From Rhodanobacter sp. (lineage in GTDB: Bacteria > Pseudomonadota > Gammaproteobacteria > Xanthomonadales > Rhodanobacteraceae), in the NCBI GenBank assembly GCA_027450005.1, contig DAIDKO010000126.1, positions 1 through 39,598 on the forward strand: a stretch of DNA of 39,598 bases, written 5' to 3'. The translations under genes were made by a program, and so were the position numbers. Below, in pieces: positions 33,150 to 39,598 of the stretch. Numbering within the stretch: position 1 is the stretch's first letter; every line of letters begins with the position of its first letter. The notes beneath the pieces were generated by a model. It did no database searches. It saw only the letters and a program-made list of their open reading frames with translations, and was not told the DNA's origin.

Positions 33150-33623
33150 ATGAGCGACCCGTCCCTGCTGATCCGTCTGGCCGAAGACGACGACGACTTC
33201 ATCCTTTCGCTGGTGCCGCGTTTCGTGGGCTTTCCGCTGCCCGCGTGGCGACGACGGCACGAGTGCATCGAAGGCATCCGCGACGACCTGCTGCGGCACC
33301 TAGAAGACCAACCCGCGAACAGCCATCTGTTCGTGGCCGAGGACGCCGACGGCACGCGGGTGGGATTCATCCACCTGCAGCGTACCGAGGATTTCTTCAC
33401 CGGCCGCGGCAACTGCCACATCTCCGACCTCGCCGTGGCACCCGCGCACGAAGGCCGGGGCGTGGGCAAGGCGCTGCTGGCGTATGCCGAACAGTGGGCG
33501 CGCGAGCATCATTGTCAACTGGTGACGCTGGCGGTGTTCCCCGGCAACGTGCGCGCACGTTCGCTGTACGAAGCCGCGGGCTACGCCACCGATTTGCTGC
33601 GCCTGGCCAAGCCGGTGCGCTGA
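33150..33623 (+). CDS. GNAT-family N-acetyltransferase
   Basis: A 157-residue GCN5-related acetyltransferase. The acetyl-CoA-binding motif A is visible as ISDLAVAPAHEGRGVGKALLAYAEQWA (EGRGVGKAL being the pyrophosphate loop), followed by motif B-like VTLAVFPGNVRARSLYEAAGYATD. The acceptor is unknown. The ATG at 33150 was chosen because the longer upstream frame crosses the promoter region shared with the divergent ribonuclease gene. It ends 55 bases before the ester hydrolase gene. Confidence 0.92.
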   Translation: MSDPSLLIRLAEDDDDFILSLVPRFVGFPLPAWRRRHECIEGIRDDLLRHLEDQPANSHLFVAEDADGTRVGFIHLQRTEDFFTGRGNCHISDLAVAPAHEGRGVGKALLAYAEQWAREHHCQLVTLAVFPGNVRARSLYEAAGYATDLLRLAKPVR

Positions 33624-33678
33624 GCCGGCCGCGCGCATTAAGCTAGCTGAGCAATTTCGCCACAGGGGACCCCATGCC

Positions 33679-35643
33679 ATGACGCCACACCGTATCGTCG
33701 CGGGCCTCAAACCCGCACTGTTTGCCGCCTTGCTCGCCGCCAGCGGCGTCCTGTCCGCCACGGACGTGCCGCAGGCCAAATATCCCGACTATCCCAGCGA
33801 GACGCCAGCCCACTTCAAGCCGGCCACCGGTAGCTTCGACTACGTCGAGCGCGACGTGATGATCCCGATGCGCGACGGCGTGAAGCTCAACACGGTGATC
33901 CTGATCCCGAAAGGTGCGAAGCACGCCGGCATCGTGCTCACACGCACGCCGTACGATGCGCACCAGCTCAGCCACAACTTCATGAGCGGCCATATCGAGC
34001 CACTGCTGGAAGGCTACGACAACGCGGCCGACGTGATCGCCGAGGACGGCTACATACGCGTTATCCAGGACATCCGCGGCAAGTACGGCTCCGAGGGCGA
34101 CTATGTGATGAACCGGCCGGTGCACGGCCCGCTCAACCCCACACCGGTGGATGACGCCACCGACACTTGGGACACCATCGACTGGCTGGTGAAGCACCTC
34201 CCCGAATCGAACGGCAGGGTCGCCACCATCGGCATCTCCTACGACGGCTTCGAGCCACTGATGTCGCTGGTGCACCCGCATCCCGCGCTGAAGGCGGCAG
34301 TGCCGATGAACCCGATGGTGGACGGCTGGATGGGCGACGACTGGTTCCACCACGGCGCCTTCCGCGAACAGAACATGAGCTACATCTACGAACAGGAAGC
34401 CACCCGCGACAACACCGCGAAGTGGTGGACCAACTACCACGACGAGTACGACCTGTTCATGCACTACGGCTCCGCCGGCGCGATGGGCGACGCCTACGGC
34501 ATGCGGCAGCTAGGCTTCTGGAACAAGCTGGTGGCGCACCCCGCCTACGATGCATTCTGGCAGCAGCAGGCGGTGGACAAGCTGCTCGCCGCACAGCCGC
34601 TCACTGTGCCGGTGATGCTAGTGCACAGCCTGTGGGACCAGGAGGACATCTACGGCGCGCTGGCCGTCTATCGCGCAATCAAGCCGAAGGACACCACCGG
34701 AAACATGGTGAAGCTGGTGATGGGCCCGTGGCACCACGGCCAGGAAATCGAGGATGGCAGCTCGCTGGGCGCGATCAGGTTCGGCAGCGACACCGCGAAA
34801 TACTTCCGCGAGCACATCCTGCGCCCGTTCCTGGCGCAGTACCTCAAGGATGGCGCGCCGAAGGCCAACCTCGCCCCGGTCACAGCCTTCCAGACCGGCA
34901 CTGACCAATGGCAGCGCCTGGACCGCTGGCCGCTGTCGTGCAGCGGCGGCTGTCCCGACAAGAGCCGCCCGCTGTACCTTGAGCCCGGCATGCAGCTCGG
35001 CTTCGAAGCGCCCACCGGCGGAGGCGCCTACGACGAGTACGTCTCCGACCCGGCGCATCCGGTGCCGTTCCGCGCGCGACCGATCCAGCCGATCGGCTAC
35101 GACCATGGCCTCACCTGGTCGCAGTGGCTGGTGGATGACCAGCGCGAGGCCTCCGGCCGCACCGACGTGCTCAGCTATGAGACCGCACCACTCACTGCGC
35201 CACTGACCATCGCCGGCGTGCCGGTAGTGCACCTGATTGCCTCCACCAGCGGCACCGACAGCGACTGGGTGGTGAAGCTAATCGACGTGTATCCCGACCA
35301 GGTGGCCGAGCAGCCGGAAATGGGCGGCTACCAGCTAGCGGTGTCGATGGACATCTTTCGCGGCCGCTATCGGACCGGCTGGGACAACCCCGAGGCGCTG
35401 ACCCCGGACAAGCCGCTGGCTTACCGCTTCGACCTGCCCGCCGCCAACCACGTGTTCCTGCCCGGTCACCGCATCATGGTGCAGGTGCAGTCGAGCTGGT
35501 TCCCGCTGTACGACCGCAACCCGCAGACCTTCGTGCCGAATATCTTCTTCGCCAAGCCGGCAGACTACGTGAAGGCCACCCAACGCGTGTACCACGCACC
35601 CGGCGAAGCCAGCTACATCGCGCTGCCGGTGGTGGAGCACTGA
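33679..35643 (+). CDS. Alpha-amino-acid ester hydrolase (CocE/NonD family), secreted
   Basis: A 654-residue secreted serine hydrolase of the X-Pro dipeptidyl-peptidase S15/CocE group. A signal peptide (LKPALFAALLAASGVLSA) precedes an alpha/beta-hydrolase domain with the nucleophile S187 in GISYDGF. A candidate Asp is D320 (HSLWDQEDIYG) and a candidate His is H353 (GPWHHG). The spacings S-to-D of 133 and D-to-H of 33 equal those of the Xanthomonas citri alpha-amino-acid ester hydrolase triad (S174, D307, H340). A C-terminal jelly-roll domain follows (VVKLIDVYPD, PGHRIMVQVQSSWFPLYDRNP). These enzymes hydrolyse or transfer alpha-amino acyl groups, including those of beta-lactam side chains; the natural substrate is unclear. 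Hairpins that can serve as terminators follow. Confidence 0.92.
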   Translation: MTPHRIVAGLKPALFAALLAASGVLSATDVPQAKYPDYPSETPAHFKPATGSFDYVERDVMIPMRDGVKLNTVILIPKGAKHAGIVLTRTPYDAHQLSHNFMSGHIEPLLEGYDNAADVIAEDGYIRVIQDIRGKYGSEGDYVMNRPVHGPLNPTPVDDATDTWDTIDWLVKHLPESNGRVATIGISYDGFEPLMSLVHPHPALKAAVPMNPMVDGWMGDDWFHHGAFREQNMSYIYEQEATRDNTAKWWTNYHDEYDLFMHYGSAGAMGDAYGMRQLGFWNKLVAHPAYDAFWQQQAVDKLLAAQPLTVPVMLVHSLWDQEDIYGALAVYRAIKPKDTTGNMVKLVMGPWHHGQEIEDGSSLGAIRFGSDTAKYFREHILRPFLAQYLKDGAPKANLAPVTAFQTGTDQWQRLDRWPLSCSGGCPDKSRPLYLEPGMQLGFEAPTGGGAYDEYVSDPAHPVPFRARPIQPIGYDHGLTWSQWLVDDQREASGRTDVLSYETAPLTAPLTIAGVPVVHLIASTSGTDSDWVVKLIDVYPDQVAEQPEMGGYQLAVSMDIFRGRYRTGWDNPEALTPDKPLAYRFDLPAANHVFLPGHRIMVQVQSSWFPLYDRNPQTFVPNIFFAKPADYVKATQRVYHAPGEASYIALPVVEH

Positions 35644-35687
35644 TCCAGGCAAATACTTCGCGCTGCCGGCGCTTCCAGGCCATGAAG

Positions 35688-35713
35688 AGGTGCGGCCATG
35701 GGCCGCACCTTTG
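35688..35713 (+). terminator. Terminator-like hairpin after the ester hydrolase gene
   Basis: Perfect 10-bp arms AGGTGCGGCC (35688-35697) and GGCCGCACCT (35701-35710) around ATG, with only a short T run. It lies 44 bases after the stop codon. Confidence 0.65.
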
Positions 35714-35738
35714 ATCTTGATGATCTGAAGGATCGCCG

Positions 35739-35776
35739 AAAAAGCAAGCGCCGCGACGATCACTCGCCGCGGCGCT
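35739..35776 (-). terminator. Rho-independent terminator of the SapC-family gene
   Basis: On the minus strand AGCGCCGCG (35776-35768) pairs perfectly with CGCGGCGCT (35755-35747), followed by TGCTTTTT. It starts 33 bases after the SapC-family stop. Confidence 0.75.
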
Positions 35777-35809
35777 GCTGGTTCGGGTGTGCGGGACGCC
35801 CGGACGACT

Positions 35810-36586
35810 TCAGTTCGTGGTGGCGCTCGCCTCGTTGTTCTCACGCTCGCCCAGGCGCATGCCGAGGCGGTCGAGGTTGTTCATCGAGATCAGGTGTGCA
35901 TAGATCCAGCCGAGGATGCCCTCGCGCAGGAACTCCTGTGCGGTCTTCTCCTCGAGCTGGCGCAGCTTTTCCTCATTGACCACGAACAGGCCATTGAGAT
36001 TGATGACGTTGCCGCCCTGACCGTCCGGCGAGTCGCGACGCATGCTGATATTGCGCGTCTCCAGCAGGCCGTGCTGGCGCAGTTGGTCCATGAACCAGCG
36101 GGTACGCGCCACGTGCTGCTGGAATTCGCCGAGGAAACCCACGGCGCGGGCCAGCATCTCGGTGTCACTGCCGTCCTCGTTGAACAGGCGGTCGCCTTCG
36201 GTGGCGTTGAAACCTTCGTACCCTTCGTCGAGAAACACGGCGAAGTCGTCACCTTCCTGACCGGCCGGCTTCTCCGCCAGGACGAACGGATAACGGCGCA
36301 CGAAGGCAGGGATGTAGATATTCGGCGCCCACTGGCCGTTGGCATCGACAAACAGGTTCTCGTTCTGGCGCAGGCCCAGCAGCGCCACCGGGCCGGCATC
36401 GCCGATGTCGTTGCCGGCGAACACGATCGGCATGTCGCGCGCGGCAAGGCCGAATTCGACGCCGGTGAGCGGCACCGAGTGGGCCTGCAGCGCGAACTTC
36501 ATGTTCGGGATCGGCTTCAAGCGCAGATCCTTGTGTTCGTTGCGGTTGAGCGGCACCGGGCGCTCGTAGAAAAGAACTTCAGCCAC
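35810..36586 (-). CDS. SapC-family protein
   Basis: A 258-residue protein matching the SapC family (named for S-layer-associated proteins; the biochemical role is not established). Signatures are the conserved opening FYERPVPLNRNEHKDLRL, FGLAARDMPIVFAGND and GPVALLGLRQNENLFVD. WAPNIYIPAFVRRYPFVLA follows, then a C-terminal LNGLFVVNEEKLRQL. There is no signal peptide. The best start is GTG at 36586 with AGAGG seven bases upstream; an ATG at 36625 would add 13 residues without family resemblance. It is divergent from the HNH gene and has its own terminator. Confidence 0.88.
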   Translation of the reverse strand: MAEVLFYERPVPLNRNEHKDLRLKPIPNMKFALQAHSVPLTGVEFGLAARDMPIVFAGNDIGDAGPVALLGLRQNENLFVDANGQWAPNIYIPAFVRRYPFVLAEKPAGQEGDDFAVFLDEGYEGFNATEGDRLFNEDGSDTEMLARAVGFLGEFQQHVARTRWFMDQLRQHGLLETRNISMRRDSPDGQGGNVINLNGLFVVNEEKLRQLEEKTAQEFLREGILGWIYAHLISMNNLDRLGMRLGERENNEASATTN

Positions 36587-36831
36587 GTTATTACCTCTGC
36601 CCCGCCGTGCCGGGGTTGCCACCATCGGCTTCCCCTCCCAAACCCGGCGTCGGGTCTACAGACCAACCACCACTATATCAGCGCCAGCGCCTGCCCGCGA
36701 ATCCCCCAGCATCCAGGCTATCTGCTTGAGCTCAAAGACTTTCGCATGTGTTTTGTCATCAATCTGTTCTATGCTGCAACGCATCCGAGCACCGTTGCAG
36801 GGTCTCTTTCTCGCGAGGAAGGACGTACCGC

Positions 36832-37431
36832 ATGCTGATGGGAGTCGCCAACCGGGCCGACCTGCATTCGACCCGCGTGCTGTCGCTGGATGCCGCTGGC
36901 CGCATCCTGGACTGGATCAGCTGGCAGGACGCGGCGTGCCTCTACGTGCGCGGCGTGGTGGCGTGGACGCTGGGCGACCCCTGCCTTACCGTGCATGGCG
37001 GCCATAACCGCGCCCTAGGCGTGCAAAGCCGGCTCGACCTGCACCCCATCATCGCCAGCACCGGCCATTGCCGCGAGCAAGCGATCGACCCCGCGCCCGC
37101 GCTCACCAACACCGCGCTGTTCGCCCGCGACCGCCATCTGTGCCTCTACTGTGGCGAGCGTTTCAGCCGCGGCGAGCTTACCCGCGACCACGTGCAGCCG
37201 GTGTCCAAGGGCGGCCGCGACGAGTGGGAGAACGTGGTCAGCGCCTGCATGGCCTGCAACCTGAAGAAGAGCAACCGCACCCCGCAGGAGGCGCACATGC
37301 CACTGTTAGCCGTGCCCTACCGGCCGAGCTGGGTGGAACACCTGATCCTGTCGAACCGCAATATCCTGACCGATCAGATGGACTTCTTGGTCAGCCACCT
37401 GCCGCGCGAGCGGCGGCGCGCGCTGAGCTGA
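36832..37431 (+). CDS. HNH endonuclease-family protein
   Basis: A 199-residue protein with an HNH nuclease domain in its C-terminal half. Two zinc-type pairs, CLYCGERF and CMACNLKK, flank the active-site motif TRDHVQPVSKGGRDEWENVV. The first half (RVLSLDAAGRILDWISWQDAACLYVRGVVAW) is typical of the stand-alone HNH proteins widespread in Xanthomonadales, whose role is unknown. There is no restriction methylase partner beside it. AAGGA lies about eight bases before the ATG at 36832; the in-frame ATG at 36838 is an alternative. It ends 75 bases before dxs. Confidence 0.9.
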   Translation: MLMGVANRADLHSTRVLSLDAAGRILDWISWQDAACLYVRGVVAWTLGDPCLTVHGGHNRALGVQSRLDLHPIIASTGHCREQAIDPAPALTNTALFARDRHLCLYCGERFSRGELTRDHVQPVSKGGRDEWENVVSACMACNLKKSNRTPQEAHMPLLAVPYRPSWVEHLILSNRNILTDQMDFLVSHLPRERRRALS

Positions 37432-37506
37432 ACGATCCGGCGCCCGTCCCGCCACGGCCAGCCCGACGCCCTTGCCCTGCCCCGCCGCCGGGCCAACAAT
37501 AGGCGG

Positions 37507-39399
37507 ATGAAGGATCCTGCACGCTACCCCCACCTGGCGACGATCGAGTCGCCGGCCGATCTGCGCCGCGTTCCCGACGAGGAGCTGCCCGCCGTTGCCG
37601 ACGAACTGCGCCAGTACCTGATCGAAGCCGTGGCCAGCTCCGGCGGCCACTTCGGTGCCGGGCTGGGCGTGGTGGAGCTCACCGTGGCGCTGCACCATGT
37701 GTTCGATACGCCCGCCGACCGCCTGGTCTGGGACGTGGGCCACCAGTGCTATCCACACAAGATCCTCACCGGCCGCCGCGACCGCATCACCACGATCAAG
37801 AAGAAGGATGGCTTGGCGCCGTTCCCGCGGCGCGAGGAAAGCGAATACGACACCTTCGGCGTGGGCCACTCGTCCACCTCGATCTCGGCCGCGCTGGGCA
37901 TGGCCATCGCCGCGCAGCGCAAGGGCGATCCGCGCAAGTTCGTGGCGGTGATCGGCGACGGCGCGATGACGGCCGGCATGGCGTTCGAGGCGCTCAACCA
38001 CGGCGGCGACGTCGAACCGGACATGCTGGTGGTGTTCAACGACAACGGCATGTCGATCAGCGAGAACGTGGGCGCGATGACCCGCATGATGTCGCGCGCG
38101 CTGGCCAGCCGCCGCCTGAACGCGGTCCGCGAGAAGGCCAAGCGCGCGATCCCCAAGCAGTCGTTCGCCGGCCGCTTCTTCAAGCGCTGGGAGGAGCACG
38201 CGAAGGGCATGTTCGTGCCGTCCACGCTGTTCGAGGAGCTGGGCTTCCACTACACCGGCCCAATCGATGGCCACAACATCCCGCAACTGCTGGCCGCGCT
38301 GCGCACGGTGAAGAACCTACCCGGCCCGCAGTTGCTGCACGTGATCACCACGAAGGGCAAGGGCTATGCCCCGGCCGAAGAGGCGCAGATCGAATACCAC
38401 GCGGTCGGCCCGTTCGATCCGCAGGCCGGCCTGACGAAGAAGTCCGTGCCGGCCAAGCCCACCTACACCGATATCTTCAGCGACTGGCTTTGCGACCAGG
38501 CCGCGGCCGACGACCGCCTGATGGGCATCACCCCGGCGATGCGCGAGGGCTCCGGCCTGGTGCGCTTCTCCAAGGCCTACCCCGAGCGCTATTTCGACGT
38601 GGCGATCGCCGAACAGCACGCGGTGACGCTGGCCGCAGGCATGGCCTGCGAGGGTGCCAAGCCGGTAGTAGCGATCTACTCTACCTTCCTGCAGCGCGCC
38701 TACGACCAGGCCATCCATGATGTAGCGCTGCAAAACCTCGACGTCACCTTCGCGATTGACCGCGCCGGCGTGGTCGGTCCGGATGGCGCCACCCACGCGG
38801 GCAGCTTCGACCTCTCTTTTCTGCGCTGCCTGCCAAACCTGGTGATCATGGCGCCGGCCGACGAGAATGAATGCCGCATGATGCTGAGCACCGGATTCCA
38901 GCATGCCGGTCCCGCAGCGATCCGCTACCCGCGCGGTACCGGCCCCGGAATCGCCATCCGCCCGCAGTTGGATACCCTGCCGATCGGCAAGGCCGAGCTG
39001 CGCCGCCGCGGTCGTGGCCTCGCCCTGCTGAGCTTCGGCGCGATGCTAGCGCCCGCCGCGGTGATCGCCGGCGAGCTCGACGCCACCCTGGTCAACATGC
39101 GCTTCGTGAAGCCGCTCGACGAGGCGATGATCGTGGAGCTTGCCAGAACCCACGACGCCTTCGTTACGCTGGAGGACAATGCTGTCGCTGGCGGCGCGGG
39201 CTCCGCCGTGGCCGAATGCCTCGCCGCGCATTGCATCGTCAAGCCGATCCTCCATCTCGGCCTACCGGACGTCTATCTGGAACACGGCAGCCGCGAGGAA
39301 GTGCTCAGCATGGCCGGCCTTGACCTGCCCGGGATCCGCCATGCCATCCTGGCGCGGTTCCCGCAGGTGGCCGGCGACAGCCTCGCCAGCGCCGGCTGA
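37507..39399 (+). CDS. dxs: 1-deoxy-D-xylulose-5-phosphate synthase
   Basis: A 630-residue thiamine-diphosphate enzyme that condenses pyruvate and glyceraldehyde 3-phosphate, the first step of the MEP isoprenoid pathway. Visible landmarks are [20 protein letters not shown] and [16 protein letters not shown]. The ThDP-binding motif is [18 protein letters not shown]...NDNGMSIS. The transketolase-type middle domain has [18 protein letters not shown] and [23 protein letters not shown]. The C-terminal domain includes [18 protein letters not shown]. Length agrees with the family. The ATG at 37507 has AGGCGG just upstream. A terminator follows the gene at 39455-39475. Confidence 0.97.
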   Translation: MKDPARYPHLATIESPADLRRVPDEELPAVADELRQYLIEAVASSGGHFGAGLGVVELTVALHHVFDTPADRLVWDVGHQCYPHKILTGRRDRITTIKKKDGLAPFPRREESEYDTFGVGHSSTSISAALGMAIAAQRKGDPRKFVAVIGDGAMTAGMAFEALNHGGDVEPDMLVVFNDNGMSISENVGAMTRMMSRALASRRLNAVREKAKRAIPKQSFAGRFFKRWEEHAKGMFVPSTLFEELGFHYTGPIDGHNIPQLLAALRTVKNLPGPQLLHVITTKGKGYAPAEEAQIEYHAVGPFDPQAGLTKKSVPAKPTYTDIFSDWLCDQAAADDRLMGITPAMREGSGLVRFSKAYPERYFDVAIAEQHAVTLAAGMACEGAKPVVAIYSTFLQRAYDQAIHDVALQNLDVTFAIDRAGVVGPDGATHAGSFDLSFLRCLPNLVIMAPADENECRMMLSTGFQHAGPAAIRYPRGTGPGIAIRPQLDTLPIGKAELRRRGRGLALLSFGAMLAPAAVIAGELDATLVNMRFVKPLDEAMIVELARTHDAFVTLEDNAVAGGAGSAVAECLAAHCIVKPILHLGLPDVYLEHGSREEVLSMAGLDLPGIRHAILARFPQVAGDSLASAG

Positions 39400-39454
39400 G
39401 CGCCGCGCACGGCCGCGCGACTGGTGCCGCCGAACGCTATCCTCGCCGTAGCGG

Positions 39455-39475
39455 TCTCAGAGGCTGAGAGTTTTT
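39455..39475 (+). terminator. Rho-independent terminator after dxs
   Basis: TCTCAG (39455-39460) pairs with CTGAGA (39464-39469) around AGG, followed by G and TTTTT at 39471-39475. The stem is short but the T run is clear. Confidence 0.6.
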
Positions 39476-39505
39476 CGTTTATTGGCATGGGCGCGACGGC
39501 TGGTG

Positions 39506-39598
39506 ATGCTGGACGTGGTCGCCTGCGCGTGCGGTTGCATGGCGCAGACGATGCCCGTGATGGGGGGCGGATCCCGGAGCTTCGCGCTGGCCGAGCGC
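39506..39598 (+). CDS. Partial gene start, possibly a phytoene/squalene synthase
   Basis: The frame from the ATG at 39506 stays open for 31 codons to the end of the window. It ends in MGGGSRSFALAER, which resembles the N-terminus of phytoene/squalene synthases (GS-K/R-SF..A..LLP). A position next to dxs would suit an isoprenoid gene. The fragment is too short for certainty, and an upstream start or another frame is possible. Confidence 0.3.
   Translation, partial: MLDVVACACGCMAQTMPVMGGGSRSFALAER

Noticed and set aside
36726..36735. TTGAGCTCAA palindrome as an operator between the SapC and HNH genes
   Set aside because: Ten bases with no flanking symmetry and no known matching regulator is too little to call a site.

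Overview
The window comes from a high-GC gammaproteobacterium. It most resembles the Lysobacterales (Xanthomonadales), probably Rhodanobacteraceae such as Rhodanobacter, Dyella or Luteibacter. Three things support this: an aspartate kinase fused to diaminopimelate decarboxylase, a MurL/MurD2 pair for L-glutamate-based peptidoglycan precursor synthesis, and the general codon and gene style. The assignment is inferred from gene content, not from a marker-gene search. No tRNA, rRNA or CRISPR array was seen.

Layout. Positions 1-2862 are accessory DNA: a lone TnpB nuclease gene with candidate element ends, next to a decayed TPR-sulfotransferase gene. Positions 2957-9523 (minus strand) hold a methyltransferase, murD2, murL, a small DUF559 endonuclease and lysAC. 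Several copies of a structured short repeat lie here, and one is translated in frame inside murL. Positions 9891-11408 encode a class I fumarase (minus). Positions 11885-14688 encode a two-subunit molybdenum hydroxylase in which all distal [2Fe-2S] cysteines and the usual catalytic glutamate are replaced. Positions 14960-17845 (minus) encode two tandem, paralogous, TonB-like single-pass membrane proteins with an unrecognised shared C-terminal domain. Positions 18200-20239 encode an EF-G-like GTPase, convergent with a TPR-GGDEF cyclase (20240-22126, minus) that follows a SET-domain methyltransferase (22227-22694, minus). Positions 22838-25131 encode a lipoprotein and an acyl-CoA dehydrogenase behind a PsrA-like operator. 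An OmpA-type lipoprotein with a possibly frameshifted start follows, then a heavily decayed alpha/beta-hydrolase lipoprotein gene (26164-27985, minus). Positions 28091-31429 (minus) encode a large SBP-PAS-GGDEF-EAL protein. The rest is an RNB ribonuclease (minus), a GNAT acetyltransferase, an alpha-amino-acid ester hydrolase, a SapC-family protein (minus), an HNH endonuclease and dxs. The window ends in what may be the start of a phytoene/squalene synthase gene.

How genes fit together. murL and murD2 act in succession on UDP-MurNAc-L-Ala-L-Glu. lysAC makes aspartyl phosphate and lysine from meso-diaminopimelate, so the minus-strand block feeds cell-wall and lysine metabolism. The cyclase and the EAL protein make and probably degrade c-di-GMP. 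dxs and the partial gene after it could form an isoprenoid unit. The most unusual items are the residue-depleted molybdenum hydroxylase, the TonB-like paralogue pair, and the covarying repeat that has become part of the MurL protein.
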